From contig MSJI02000388.1 in the NCBI GenBank assembly GCA_001931905.2, forward strand, positions 55,341 through 119,340: a stretch of DNA of 64,000 nt. Direction: 5' to 3'. Both the position numbers and the translations under genes were made by a program. Positions 42,969-55,164 of the stretch are shown here, one piece after another. Each line of letters opens with the position of its first letter. Positions within the stretch are counted from its first letter, which is position 1. Source of the DNA: Cladosporium sp. IMV 00045. Its lineage: Eukaryota > Ascomycota > Dothideomycetes > Cladosporiales > Cladosporiaceae. Under the pieces are notes generated by a model. It ran no database searches and had not been told where the DNA came from. It saw only the letters and a program-made list of their open reading frames with translations.

Positions 42969-43820
42969 CTCTTGCTGACTTGAAGGAAAGCTCGGTCCTT
43001 GTCCGTCGGATCGAGCATGTATCCCAGCATAGTCTTGACGGTGGCCGGCAGCTCAGTAGTGGTTCGCTCCGAGCCTGGCTCGTTGTGAATGCCCATGCCG
43101 ACCTCGACCTCGCCGTCTTTCAACTCGTCCTCTCCTCCTGGTGCACGGCCTGGTACGTGGACGTGGGCCAAGGAGCTTCCAATGGAGACCGTGTTGTCGG
43201 CAACCACCTTGGCAACCTTATGGACCTCCTGCAAACTAGCACCCGTTGCAGCCAGAGCACCAGCAATCTTCTGAACGAGCACAGTTCCCGCAATGCCGCG
43301 GCGACCGACCTTGCCACCCTTTGCTCTGCCGACGCCACAGTCGTCTGCCATGACGATCATCTCGGCTTCGATGCCGGCCGATTTTGCTTTCTCAACAGCC
43401 ATGCCGAAGTTGAGCACATCGCCGGTATAGTTCATGACGACTACGAGGACGCCTTTGCTCTTCTCGACTCTTTGCAGAATGCATCGTCGGATCTGCTCCG
43501 CGCTGGGCGAAGCGAAGATGGTTCCTGCAACAGCGCCAGAGAGGAGACCTGGTCCGACGAAGGCTGCGAACGAGGGCTCATGGCCGGCACCACCACCTGA
43601 GACTAGCGACACCTGCGGTTTGGCGGCGTCGGGTCGAAGGTAGACGACCTTGTTCTCTACGTCAAGAGCAGTGGTTGGGTTGGTTTGGGTGACGGCCTGC
43701 AGAGCAGACTGGATCAAGTGTGTGGGATCATTGATGAAGTGTTTGGCTGTGGGAGTACATGTTCTGTTTAGCTACTATCTTGTCGTTTGCACCGAAGGGA
43801 AGACAAGTTATACCTGACAT
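42969..43820 (-). CDS. dak1: Dihydroxyacetone kinase, N-terminal part (cut by the gap)
   Basis: Phosphorylates dihydroxyacetone with ATP in glycerol/DHA metabolism. A 7-nt first exon (43814-43820, ATGTCAG) and a 67-nt intron (GTATAA...CCCACAG) join to 42969-43746, giving MSAKHFINDPTHLIQSALQA. The DhaK domain shows SLVSGGGAGHEPSFAAFVG, VVVMNYTGDVLNFG, MADDCGVG and the substrate-linking His in GMGIHNEPG. Reading ends at the gap after TDKDRAFLQVS. About 330 C-terminal residues, including the ATP-binding DhaL domain, are not on the scaffold. The tiny first exon is easily missed by gene finders. Confidence 0.88.
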
Positions 43821-45072
43821 CTCCGGGTCGGGCTTGTTCAATGCGATAATAAGGCTTAAGCGATATTTACGAGCTGTAGCAATCAGGCGTTGACGAATGT
43901 CTGGTAGAGCAAACAGAGAGAGGTACTGTAGGAATGAAGAGAAGAAGAGAAGGACAGCTCACCCAATATGCTTACTTTACGGACCTCGCCCTGGGACCAC
44001 AAAAAAGTGTTGACAAGAAGGATCTGGTCCACTTGCCATCCCCTCAATGATGTTTCCCTTGGCCTATACCACCTCCAGGTTGATGCGGGGTCTGGCCCTG
44101 GGGTGTGGGCGGGGTCAGATACGGCGAATACCGCCGTGCGAGAGGTCGGAAGACCGGAGGCGACGTGCGATGCTGGTCTGAGGGCTCACATGGAACTGTG
44201 AGAGTTCACCGTCAGTGGCGTGAAAACCTTCGTCCATCGTGCGGGATGTTTGCTATCTCCTGGCTTGGAAATGAGGATGCTTGGTTTTTCCGGTCGAGCT
44301 GGAGGAACTGATGGAGCGTCCGGACGTAGCAGCGTGGAGCCGAATATGGAGCAGTCGTTGATCGGGTTATGTATAATATGCAGATCAATCACATGGTCGT
44401 TGCAGAGCGATTCAGGCCTCTCAGAAGAACGACTCTCGAACGTGTTTCGACTATCATACAACGTTAATGAAGGGCTCCCGTTGCAAATGCTCAAATGGCT
44501 TTCGTCGGCTTTGGGGTACTGTTCCACCACTTAAGGCCATCGATCTTGTATTCGGTGATGATCCTGAGCAAGTGTCTCAGAAAACAGATGTGAATAGCTC
44601 ACATGTGCTCGATTTTGTCGGGACGCTTTATTCAGTGTGAGTTGTCTTTCTCATGAGACATGAGACATGGTGATGGCTCTACTCATTGTGGTACTGAGAC
44701 TTTGTCAAAACACTACCAAGGCGGGCATGCCTAGTGCTATGTTAATCATATATAAAGACCTCTTTTTTAGGGCTCTAGTAGGTAGCTAATAAATCAATTC
44801 TTTACATATATAATTTACACCTACGTATTCAATACTACATACATGTACTTTCAACCCTCGCTTGAGCTGCCTTGTTCCTGCCAGCTGTAGCGTGGAGGGC
44901 ACGTCAAGTAACGGCTTTCTGTTGGCTTCTACATGTATCACATCCGCCACCAAAACATTCCCAAGCGCATCCTCACCGCACTCACAACTACACACCCGCC
45001 GTCTCATCCGAGATCACTGTACATTATTTTCGACTGCAGTTTGACACGAACTCAAATACTCGCATCGCAAAG
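43821..45072. other. Intergenic between dak1 and ubp6
   Basis: Divergent promoter region of 1.25 kb. A/T-rich with TATATAA-like sequence at 44745-44830. Small ORFs on both strands at 44186-44534 overlap each other and lack support. Confidence 0.5.
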
Positions 45073-46836
45073 ATGGCGGCCGTCCCGGTGAAAGTAAAGC
45101 ACCAGGGTAAAACCTACGACATCGAGATCGACCCTTCTTCGACCGGCGAGGACCTTCAGCTTCAGCTCTACTCTCTCACCAATGTCGAGCCCGATAACCA
45201 GAAGATCATGGCTGGCAAGATGATCAAGGCCGACACCCAGCTCTCCACCATCAAGTTCAAACCCAATCAGGTCATCACCATGCTTGGACAGCCCTCCGCG
45301 AACGTCGTAATGGAAGCACCGAAAGAAAGGATGAAGTTTGTGGAGGATATGACCGATGCTGAGATGGCAAGGCAAGAGGGCGCCATGCCCGCAGGTCTGA
45401 ACAACACTGGCAACACTTGCTACGCAAACGCTACTCTGCAGACGCTGCGCATTATTCCTGAGCTGCAAGAACAGCTGCAGACCTACAAGCCTAGTGCGCA
45501 GGCGGGTCCATCGGGCTCGTCACTGTTCAGCGCTGATCAGCTGGCGAACGTCGGCCTCGGTGGACTCGGTGGCGCCAACGATTTGACTGGATCCTTGAGG
45601 GATGTTTACAAGATGATGGGTGAAACGCAGGGCGCCGTACAACCTCTCATGTTCTTGACTGCGCTGCGTCAACAGTTCCCTCAATTTGCGGAGAAGTCAA
45701 AAACCGGCCACGGATACGCACAGCAGGATGCGGAGGAGATGTGGTCTCAACTGATCCAGACCCTTGATCAATCACTGAAGCTTGACACCAAGGATGCGGC
45801 CGACGAGGGCTTCAACACATGGGTAGAGAAGTACATGGGAGGCCGCTTTGAGAGCGTCACTTCAAGTGAAGAGGCTCCGGATGAAGCACCACAGCATGGA
45901 AAGGACGCCTTCAGAGACTTGAAGTGCAACATCAGCGCCGAAACCAACCACCTGCGCGAGGGTCTCTCGATTGGCCTTAACGAGGAATTCGAGAAGAACT
46001 CCGAGACTCTTAGTCGCAACGCTGTCTACAAGAAGACTTCCCGCATCGCCCGTCTACCCAAATACCTTCCCATTCACTTGATGCGCTTTCTCTGGCGTCG
46101 TGATACTGGCAAGAAGGCCAAGATCCTCCGCAAGGTTTCGTTCCAGCACGAAATTGACTTGTTGGAGTTCTGTACCGACGAGTTGCGCGCGAAGCTCGTC
46201 CCGGTGCGTGACCGCGTTCGCGAAGTGAGGAAGGAGATTGAGGATGTTGAACGCCAGAAGAAGAGGCAGAAGCGCAGACGTCAAGACATCGAGGACGAGG
46301 CACAGGGAGCAAGCAAGATCTCTAAAGATGAGCCTTTCCAGAAGCGCGCACAGAAGGAGAAGGAGCGTGAGACTAAGGCTACCGGCCCTGACAGTGAGGC
46401 TGAGCTCGCGAAGGACAAGAAGGGGGGTGACACCCAGATGGGTGGAACCGAAGAGGAGGTTTTCAAGACCGACGCCGAGATCGAACAGGAGCGCGCAGAG
46501 TCGATTCGCAAGCTGAAAGCAGACCTTCTCGCTGCTGTCGACCCTGACATGGCCAAGGACAGCACCGCTAACCAGACCGGCCTGTACGAGCTGCGCGGTG
46601 TGGTCACCCATCAAGGTTCTTCTGCCGACTCCGGCCACTACACGGCGTACGTCAAGAAGACCGCCCAGCCGGGCAAGGAGGAGGACGGCAAGTGGTGGTG
46701 GTTCAATGACGATAAGGTTCAGGAGGTGGACAGCGAGAAGATTGAGACCTTGTCCGGTGGTGGCGAGAGCCATTCCGCCCTCATCTTGCTCTATCGTGCT
46801 GTTGAGCTGCCCAGGGAGGAGGAAACCGTTGCTTGA
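45073..46836 (+). CDS. ubp6: Ubiquitin carboxyl-terminal hydrolase Ubp6/USP14 type
   Basis: Proteasome-associated deubiquitinase. 587 residues, single exon, ATG at 45073 (MAAVPVKVKHQGKTYDI); the frame is open upstream but lacks homology. A ubiquitin-like domain occupies residues about 4-75 (docks on the proteasome base, family knowledge). The catalytic domain has the Cys box GLNNTGNTCYAN at about 110-121, YAQQDAEEMWSQL, RFLWRRDTGKKAKI and the His box GSSADSGHYTAYVK at about 514-527, with WWFNDDKV behind it. A charged insert rich in Lys/Arg/Glu (about 385-450) splits the domain. Located between dak1 and rec8; its duplicate partner, if any, would lie left of the window. Confidence 0.93.
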   Translation: MAAVPVKVKHQGKTYDIEIDPSSTGEDLQLQLYSLTNVEPDNQKIMAGKMIKADTQLSTIKFKPNQVITMLGQPSANVVMEAPKERMKFVEDMTDAEMARQEGAMPAGLNNTGNTCYANATLQTLRIIPELQEQLQTYKPSAQAGPSGSSLFSADQLANVGLGGLGGANDLTGSLRDVYKMMGETQGAVQPLMFLTALRQQFPQFAEKSKTGHGYAQQDAEEMWSQLIQTLDQSLKLDTKDAADEGFNTWVEKYMGGRFESVTSSEEAPDEAPQHGKDAFRDLKCNISAETNHLREGLSIGLNEEFEKNSETLSRNAVYKKTSRIARLPKYLPIHLMRFLWRRDTGKKAKILRKVSFQHEIDLLEFCTDELRAKLVPVRDRVREVRKEIEDVERQKKRQKRRRQDIEDEAQGASKISKDEPFQKRAQKEKERETKATGPDSEAELAKDKKGGDTQMGGTEEEVFKTDAEIEQERAESIRKLKADLLAAVDPDMAKDSTANQTGLYELRGVVTHQGSSADSGHYTAYVKKTAQPGKEEDGKWWWFNDDKVQEVDSEKIETLSGGGESHSALILLYRAVELPREEETVA

Positions 46837-47209
46837 ATGTTTGAATGAGGTACGCAGCGACTGGGTCTAAGTCTGCGCATGAGGTGATCAAAATGCATAG
46901 GCACTGGAGCGCACGAGAAAAATGATAGACATGCAATTTTATTACGCTAATGCTTTGAAGCTTCAGGAATTTGCGATCTCACTCTTTCCTTTTTTCTTTC
47001 TGTCTTTACTTGTGCGTGAGGAGAAGAGGAGTGCGCGTAGCCGTGTGTGTAGTAATGCGAGCAGACGTGAAGCCGACTTTCATCCAACCTCACTTCCCCA
47101 TCTTGCCCTTTCACAGCCATCAACCTCACCTGGCCACACACATTCACCGCAGGCACCGTTCATATCTCTCTCACATGTCGCGCATGTGACACACCTCACC
47201 CTTGGCAAA
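46837..47209. other. Intergenic between ubp6 and rec8
   Basis: Leader and promoter of rec8. Nothing else seen. Confidence 0.5.
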
Positions 47210-49517
47210 ATGTTCTACAGCCACGAAGTCCTCACCTCCCGCAAGTATGGCGTGGCAACCGTCTGGTACGCATAGCCTGTGATAAGCACCCCGCCGCAGT
47301 CAATCGCCTATCCACCTCATCACTCGCTAACCACTCATTCCCCAGGCTCGTCGCGACCCTCGGCTCCAAATCAAATCTGAAGAAAGTCTCGCGCAAAGCC
47401 ATCCTCGACGTCGACGTCGCGAAGACATGCGAAACCATCATCGACCCCGTCGCGCCAATGGCGCTGAGACTGTCGAGCAACCTGCTGTACGCAGCCCACC
47501 GTGCGACTCACAAGCCTGGAAGATCGTCTCTGACAACGCGTGCAGGTACGGCGTCACGCGCGTCTACGCGCAGCAGTGCGGCTACGTCCTCACTGACGCC
47601 GAGGCGGCGAAGACTGGCATGCGAGCGGTCTTCAAATCGCTCAGGGCAGATGAGCTGGAAGCTGCTGGAGCGCACAAGGGACGGTGAGAGGCATCTCGTT
47701 CTTGATCAGATCACGTGGGATTCGCTGAACTGACATGATTCTCAGATCTGACCAGCTCATCCTTCAAGACGACCCTTACTTCCTGCCAGAACTTGACTTG
47801 CTCCCCATCAATCTCGACGATGCTCCGCTGGTTAATAACAGAGCGGCCTCGCTGCGCTCCGCAAGCAATTTGACTCCATCTAGTCTGCAGCACAAGAGCG
47901 ACTTTGAAAACCACCTGGCTGGTGTCATGACGATGCCGCAGTCAGCTAGTTCGTTCGCGGCAGCTGGAGGGCCGGTGGGACCTGTCGGCGGAAGTACTGC
48001 TCCTTCAGTCCGCGGAGAATCTGTCCCTGGTACACGGATTGGTTCGGCGCTCTTCCAACAGGATGAAGCACGTGGATTACTTGAGGATGATATGGGCATG
48101 CAGATTGACGCCGATGGCAATCTGGTTCTGGAGAGTGACTTGCCGGCCCCTCCTGTGCGCCAGCTGAGGCACGAGGATGGAGGAGGAGATCGTGTCAGAC
48201 TTTCAAGCGATGCTGCAAGCGCTCGTGTCAGGCTTGAGCGTGGAGGAGACCAGCAGGCTGCTGATTTCGTAAGTTTGTCCATCGAGCTCCTGTTGAATGT
48301 CATCTAACACAAGACAGTTTGGTCAAGTCGAAGACGATGGCTTCGTTCCTGTGCAAGATGACGAATACATGATCAACCAAGGCGAGGCCTTCCCAGCTCG
48401 CGACGAGCAGCATGCCGACGAACAGCAAGACATCATTGCCTCAGAGAGCGCCGAAGCCGAACAGCGCCGTCGCCACCGCGGACCTAGAATCATTCCGCTG
48501 GACACGAGCATCGAGCTCCACAACCGCGACATTTCGAAGTGGAATCAGGAGTACAAGCAGAACATGAACGAAGCACTCCGCCACAAGCACGCGCACCGTC
48601 TGGTGACCGTAGCAAAGAAGAACGCAGAACACTGGATGCTTGGTTCGCGTGACGGCGGGATCGCACAAAGTGACCAAGGCCCACTTAACATGTTCACTGG
48701 CATCAAGCTACTAGAGGCTATCACTGGTTTGAAGCTCGCGCCTGGCGGCGAAAAGCGCGAAAGAGACGAGGAACCAAATCTGGACGAAGGTCGTCGTGTG
48801 CGCTCTCGTGGCGAGCCATCTTCTGACGAGGTCGGCCGCGCGTTTGGAATGGAGGAGGATGGCTTCATGCCCGCATTTGACGACTACACCGTCGAGCAAG
48901 GAAGAGAACAACCCACTCCGCTCGACGACCGTCAAGCCTCCAGCATCTTTCCGTGGAACCAAAGCACCGGCTCTCGTCGCCCAACAGCCCTCTTCAGCGC
49001 AGGAGGGACTTCCGCCGCCGGACCCCTCCCACTGCCGGGTCTGAGCCGTCGTGCAAGCCGTCTCCCTTCGGCATCCCCTCTTGTCGGCCGTGGTAATGTC
49101 ATCGACACCGAAGACTACGATCTCCACCTCCGCGGCTCAGACGCAGACCTCGGCGTCACAGCCGACGAGGAATTCGAGCTCTTCGGCCCCGCTGCACAAG
49201 TCGACACTCAGACCGCAGTGGAGTCTCAATGGGTCCGAGCAGCTCTAGACGGCGAGAGCGCCAACTTCCTCGACTTTGTCAAGAGTAGTATCGAGGAGCT
49301 GGATCTGCAGCGTCAGGCTGCGCCGCTGGGCGAAGAGGAAGACGACAGTTTGCTCGGGACCATCGAATTCGAAGAGCTGCTTCCGCCGAAGAGCAACAGC
49401 CGCGTTGTTGCTGCTCAGGGCTTGCTGCATGTGCTTTCGCTTGTCACGAAGCATAAGCTGGGTGCTGAGCAGGAGGAGACGTTTGGTCCTATTGCGTTGA
49501 AGGTTCTTGAGGTGTAG
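47210..49517 (+). CDS. rec8: Meiotic cohesin subunit Rec8 (complete copy)
   Basis: Kleisin that replaces Scc1/Rad21 in meiotic cohesin. Five exons: 47210-47265, 47346-47486, 47546-47683, 47746-48268, 48318-49517; introns of 80, 59, 62 and 49 nt all restore frame; 685 residues. The N-terminal domain MFYSHEVLTSRKYGVATVWL...GSKSNLKKVSRKAI...RLSSNLLYGVTRVYAQQ is characteristic of Rec8 and binds Smc3. The middle is acidic and disordered with repeated EDGFxP motifs (VEDDGFVPVQDDEY, EEDGFMPAFDDY). The C-terminal winged helix ends in FGPIALKVLEV. The partial paralogue is at 1-523. Confidence 0.92.
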
Positions 49518-50469
49518 ATTTGGGGAATGAGGCTGCTGCCTTATCGATGAGTGGGGTTTGCTATCGGAGTTATGGTTGGGGGATTATGGTGTTTTCTGGC
49601 TCTGGCGATGGTGCGAGATACCCCCATTTGCTGTCTTTAGGTCGAGTGACTACTACGAATAAACTTGATGTGTAATAATGTATTTTTTGCTCGATTCGTA
49701 CGCTGCTGGCTGCATATTCACGATGAAACTGATTTTAGTATAAACCGATATCATATCGGATCGATCGTCCTGTTCATTATCGCCTAGAGTCTCAGCCAGC
49801 CTCCTCACGTAAGGTATGTAGAGGCGGAGTCGGCGACATTAGCGCGTGATGCGATTGTATCAAGTTGCCTGCACGGTTTCTTTTTGAGTAGATAGCTCTC
49901 AGGGAATCTTGCGTTGCAATCACTGAGGATCTTGAAGGAGCGGAAATAGACATTCCAATAATGATTTCATTGAAATTAAATTCGAAGAAGATGTCTTGCC
50001 TTACGATCCAAAAAATGAGATGCCATTCCTCCTCTATCTCGTCACACGACTCATGTCCATCTCCAAACGCTCGTCACAGCCACCCATAAGGCTGGGCGAA
50101 CAGGGCAGAGCAGGGCTCGGCAACGGCATGATGAACCCGACCTCGCCAACTCCGCCTCACTTTATTGCGTATACCATGATCTCTGTGTATTAGTTGGAGC
50201 TGGAATCCTGCTACACTACCGCATTTGCTGTTTCTCTGGTTATTATTGTCGTTATTGCTGCTGTTGAGCTTTGCATTTTCACGACAGGTTGATCACGAGA
50301 CGATAGCATATTCGCTGAACGCCGTGCCGGTACGCGGCAGCAGCTGTACTTGGCAGCCTTGAACGAGGCACGACATTGTTGAGGGAGAAGGGAGAGGTTT
50401 GGACAGGACAGAAGAGTCTACGAAGACACGCGTGCGACTTCGACTCGGCAAGAGGATTGGCCCACAAAC
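49518..50469. other. Intergenic between rec8 and membrane-protein gene, copy 2
   Basis: The second half is conserved with copy 1 (from about 880 there). About 49,730-49,980 has no counterpart in copy 1. No gene seen. Confidence 0.5.
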
Positions 50470-51417
50470 ATGGCGGACAATGGAGGAGGACCGGAATATA
50501 CACTCTCATCATGGGACAATTGCATGTCACGAGCATACTGGTAATAGCAGAATCCAAGAACACCCCTACAAGCACAAGGCTAACCAGCAACTCCCAGCAA
50601 ATGGCCCGTAATCGTCGGAATCATCCTCGGTAGCATCCTCGCCCTCTCCATCCTCTGGTGCATCCTCAAATGTATCTGCGGCGGAATCGCAGACTGCTGC
50701 TGCGGCTGCTGCGACTGCTGTTCACGACGCAACAACAACAACTACGGCTACCAACAACCTCCTCCCCCGCCTCCTCAATACCCCATGTACAACCAATACC
50801 AACGCCCGCCCCAACCCATGTACTCCGCCGCACCCATGTACGCCCCATCACCCATGTACGCACCTCCGCCGCCGCAAATGTCCGGCGGCGCAGGCTACCG
50901 CGGCGGACCGACCAGTCCCCTCGAAGGACCCCACAAGAGCGGTGCGACTGCGAACTACAACGAAGACGCCCTCCCGCCCATGCCCAGCTGGTCGCACGGC
51001 CGAGACCGACAAATCGACGACAACGACGTGGAAATGGGACACATGCAGAGCCCGCAAGCGGCGCAGCAGCAGGGCCTGCTGGCCGGAGGAAGTCCCTACG
51101 GCCAGCAACCGCACGGCGGCGATATGGGAGCCATGCACGCCGCGCCCACGCACGATTACGACGCGCACAGGCAGTTTGCGCCGCAGTCGGTGTACAGCCA
51201 GGATACGGTGGTTGGGCAGGGAGGGCCTAATAGAGTCACGAGCATGCGCTCGACGCAGTATGAACCTAGTCTTTACCCGCCTAGCTATCATACGCAGGTT
51301 CCGGGGAATCATTTCGCTCTTGCTGGCGGTGCTGCTGGCGGTGGGACGGTGTCGCCTCCGCCTGCGCAGCATACGATTGGGAGGAAACCGGTGCAGGGGA
51401 CTTGGAGGGATGTTTGA
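50470..51417 (+). CDS. Single-pass membrane protein with Cys cluster and Pro/Tyr-rich tail, copy 2
   Basis: Exons 50470-50540 and 50598-51417 with the same 57-nt intron position as copy 1; 296 residues. The transmembrane helix and cysteine run are identical to copy 1. Differences are short in-frame indels in the Pro/Gly-rich tail (a Ser-Glu pair after PTSPL, and the Gly run near the C-terminus). It ends GRKPVQGTWRDV like copy 1. Both copies appear functional. Confidence 0.85.
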
Positions 51418-52424
51418 TGATGTTGTTGGGGATTTGGTTTTCAGGGCGTTTCACGTTTATTGCGTTGGCGTTTTGGGCGGGTTTGCAATGGGCATTTTCA
51501 TCTTCGGTTCACTGGTCGTGTGATGAATCATTGGGGCTTACGAGTCAAACGAACATCGAGTGCGCTGGGAGCGGTGGTAATGATGATGGCGGCATTCCAA
51601 TAACACCGGTATATAGAAACCACAATCAACATGATCATCGAAAAAGACACCTACGTAAACAAATCGCCTCGGCCAGGCACGGGTGCGGATGCAGACCGGA
51701 CACGGCAGTTGAAAGAGGCAGTCTATAAATTCTTCCAAGTTCGTGAAGATGACGTCCTTTCTTCATAATCCCTCATGGCCCATAGAGAATAAATCGCACT
51801 TGTTATTGCCCATCGCGATCACCAGTTGACTAGATCGCACGCGATGCCTTCTTGGTGAATTCTAGCACCGGCGCGCTAGGAAGAGGCGGCGGCGGCGGTG
51901 GGGAGATTTCCTGGCACGTTTGGTCATGGCCCCGAGTCCCGACGGCCGTCTCCAGCGAACATCGCAGGCGAAGAGAGCGGGCGGCTCTTTTTTCGTAACG
52001 ACTTGTCAAATGACACCGCGAAAGGACCGAGTTGGACAGAGACGGGACGTGGAGACTGCACGTGCGGCGCGTGGAGAGCACGAGGGGAAGAAGAAGGAGA
52101 GGGAAGATCAGGTGAGTTTTGCTGTGTAGCAGCAGGAGGGGAAACAAGGCCAATGGTATGGCTGAGATGTGTACTTTGGCTGATGTACATGTAAGCAAAG
52201 GAACAAAGAAATGGATCACCCAATTCATTCACTGATTGTTCTGGAAGGCGAAACGAGGCAGCAGAGACTTGGAGCGTTCTGGACTAGGGCAAGTCCCGAG
52301 GCTGCTAGCGAAGAGAGAGCTGCAAGCTGCATCATAACCTCACTAACTCTCCACGCCCATCCCACCCACTATCCTAACCTAGGTACCCAGTAGCTGCTCT
52401 AACTAAACCTCCTCCACCAACTGA
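51418..52424. other. Intergenic: upstream region of glucokinase copy 2
   Basis: Counterpart of 2300-3298, with indels not divisible by three. Conserved TATAAA at about 51724 and conserved ATCAG|GTGAG donor-like site near 52105-52115. The ATG-led frame that could act as a first exon in copy 1 is broken here by two one-base deletions. Confidence 0.5.
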
Positions 52425-52925
52425 ACTGCCACTACTACTGCTGCCTCCTACCACCGCCGTCTCATATCTTGTTCCACTCTCTTCCTCCTCTCCTCCTCTT
52501 CTCATCCTCATCCTCCGCCCTCCCCACCACTTCCTCCCACTCTGGCCGTCACCATTCGTCGCTCTCGTTCTCTCCCACCGCCCTCGCGGACCTCCTCGCC
52601 AGCCCCATCACCTGACCACAAAGAGCTCCCCTTCTTGCAAGAGCTCCACCGCAGCAAGAGGAATCCGTTTCTCGCCGCCCTCTCGCGTGACCGTCCGTCG
52701 CCCACCACTCTCGTCCTCGGCCTTCTTCTCATTGCTGTCTTGTTGGCGCAGTATCTTCTGCCGCATCTTCCTATACCCTACCAGGACCTCTTCCTCCGCA
52801 CCTATCCCACGCCCACTCCGGCCTCGTGCCCACCAGTGCCCACCTACAATCCTTTCGTGCAAGAGTTGTACTGTCGCGTCCCCACACACACTCCAGGAAG
52901 CATATATAATCGATCACCGAGAAGC
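52425..52925 (+). other. Upstream in-frame extension of glucokinase copy 2 with coding-type conservation
   Basis: Open in the glucokinase frame from the TGA at 52422-52424 to the ATG at 52926. Encodes the same basic patch, hydrophobic segment and Pro/Tyr-rich linker as 3299-3802, with almost only synonymous differences. The ORF start at 52635 is a TTG, not an ATG. Confidence 0.6.
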
Positions 52926-54626
52926 ATGTCTCTCGCACAGGCTGCCGAGCGCGTCGCCGCTGAGTTTGAGTACACGAAGGAGGATGTCAACCGCGGCGTG
53001 AAGGAGTTCATCCGCCAGATGGACGAGGGTCTGCAGAAGCAGGGACAGACCATGAGCCAGATCCCCACCTACGTGACCGCCGTGCCCAACGGTACCGAGA
53101 AGGGCCTCTACATGGCCGTCGACTTGGGTGGCACGAACTTCCGCGTTTGCTCCATCCAGCTGCACGGTAACAGTACCTTCAGCCTGACACAGAGCAAGGT
53201 CGCCATTCCCAAGGAATTGATGGTTGCGAAGACTTCGCGTGAGCTTTTTGCCTTTTTGGCCAAGCAAATTGAGCTTTTCTTGAAGACTCACCACGAAGAC
53301 CACTACCAATCGCACATTGAGCGCAGGCAGTCCGTCTTCGGCCCTCCCAAGGACGAGGAGGTTTTCAGCCTCGGTTTCACTTTCAGTTTCCCCGTGCAGC
53401 AGTACGGCATCAACAAGGGCACTCTCATTCGCTGGACCAAGGGATTCGACATTGATGACACTGTTGGCAAAGATGTTTGCGCTCTGTTGCAGGCTGAGAT
53501 CGACAACCTGAACTTGCCCGTTCGCGTGGCGGCGCTGGTGAACGACACCGTCGGTACTCTGATGGCTCGCTCTTACACTAGCCCTGGCAAGACGGGAACT
53601 CTTTTGGGTGCCATCTTCGGCACTGGCACCAATGGCGCATACGTTGAGAAGCTCGACAAGATCAGCAAGCTCAAGAACATGGGTGCTGATGCTGGCGAAA
53701 TCGACGACAGCACTGGTGAGATGATCGTCAACACCGAGTGGGGCAGCTTCGACAACCACCTCTCCGTCCTCCCCAACACGCCTTACGACCGCTCTCTGGA
53801 CGCCGACTCCAACAACCCTGGCGTGCAGATGTTCGAGAAGCGCATTTCCGGCATGTTCCTTGGTGAAATCCTTCGCCGTGCCATCATGAGCCTTGCGGAT
53901 GACAAGAACGTCCCTCTCTTCAGCGACGAGGACAGCAGCAAGAACGACGTCCACAGCACCACCCATTTCGCTCCCAACTCCCCTCTCCGCCAGCAGTGGG
54001 GTTTGGACACCAGCTTCCTCTCCATCGCCAGCGGCGACAACTCCGTCGGCCTGAAAGTGACCCGCCAAACCCTCGACCACGACTACGGCGTCCACGCCGC
54101 CAGCGCCGAAGACGCCGAAGCGGTGCGCCTCATCGCCTCCGCCATCGGCAAGCGCGCCGCGCGCCTCTCCGCCGTCGCCATCGCCGCCATCGTCATCGGC
54201 ACCGACAAGCTCACCCACCCGCGCGACATCGCCACCACCAACGACGCGCCCGTCAACGAGGACGAGATCGTCGACGTCGGCGTCGACGGCAGTCTGGTCG
54301 AATTCTACCCTAACTTCGAGGACTACATCCGCGAGGCCCTCAGGGAGATCCCCGAGATCGGCGTCTGGGGCGAGAAGCGCATTCGCATTGGCATCGCGAA
54401 GGACGGAAGCGGCGTCGGCGCTGCGCTCATCGCGCTCGTTGCCGATAAGGCTATGAAGGGTATGTGGGACCTTGTCGAGTAGATGTCGTAGGGGAGTTTC
54501 TTTGTTAACCTTTTATTTTTCTCTTACGTAGGCGAGTCGACTTTCTCCCGCCCCTCTGCCTCTGGCATCACGGGCTTGTTCAACAGCTTCGTCGGTTACT
54601 TGAACCGCGGCATCAGGTATATCTAA
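52926..54626 (+). CDS. glkA: Glucokinase/hexokinase-family sugar kinase, copy 2
   Basis: Exons 52926-54459 and 54532-54626, 542 residues. Same motifs as copy 1 (DLGGTNFRV, LGFTFSFP, NDTVGTL, GTGTNGAYVE). The 72-nt intron begins GTATGT where copy 1 has GTACGT; both are good donors. Unspliced reading would stop at 54480-54482 with a WDLVE ending in both copies. The last exon differs from copy 1 by F/I, V/I and L/I with further synonymous changes, confirming that it is coding. Both copies are predicted active. Confidence 0.9.
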
Positions 54627-55164
54627 GAAGAACGGATCTATGCAACGGCAATGGATCTTGGACGAAAGAAGATCAAAACATCATTTTGGGAGTTGGAGAG
54701 AGTATGTGATTTGGGATATCTCTTTTCTTGTTTTTCGAAGAATTGCTGGCTTGCTTAAGTATCTAGCAAAAGCGTCATGGTGTTTTTCTTTTCTTCTTAT
54801 ATGATTGGATGTTGCTTTTTGGTGCAATGAGATCTTGGGATTTTTGTATATATGCGCGAGAGAGAAAAAAGACATCTTTACCATTAACCCTTGGTTCCTT
54901 GAAAGCTTTCGTGGTCTGCCACAGCGCTATGCTGCAGTTGAGGACTTTCACTTGGACCCAACCGCCTGTCTCCGAATGTAGTAAAAGGCAACTTCACGCC
55001 CCACTTCGCGTTGACTTGGCCTATCCGTAGAGGTATTAGAACCTGTCAGCCTCCACCAAAGTATGCAATATGGATTCAAACAACCCGAATTTAACTACTG
55101 ATATGACTTGACCTTCTATCTTTGTTCTTTTCTCCTGTTCGTGTATGGTCTTACGCATCATATC
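54627..55164. other. Intergenic between glucokinase and the F-box-like pseudogene, copy 2
   Basis: Terminator region and leader. No gene supported. Confidence 0.5.

Noticed and set aside
42479..43717. One long reverse ORF joining dihydroxyacetone kinase and patatin
   Set aside because: It reads through the 20 Ns; the two halves are different genes and the intervening length is unknown.
44186..44534. Two overlapping ORFs on opposite strands between dak1 and ubp6
   Set aside because: Neither shows a recognisable pattern, and they overlap each other nearly completely.
50658..51372. Overlapping Arg-rich ORFs in the membrane-protein gene
   Set aside because: Alternative-frame shadows of the Pro-rich tail; their sequence is not conserved between the copies in those frames.
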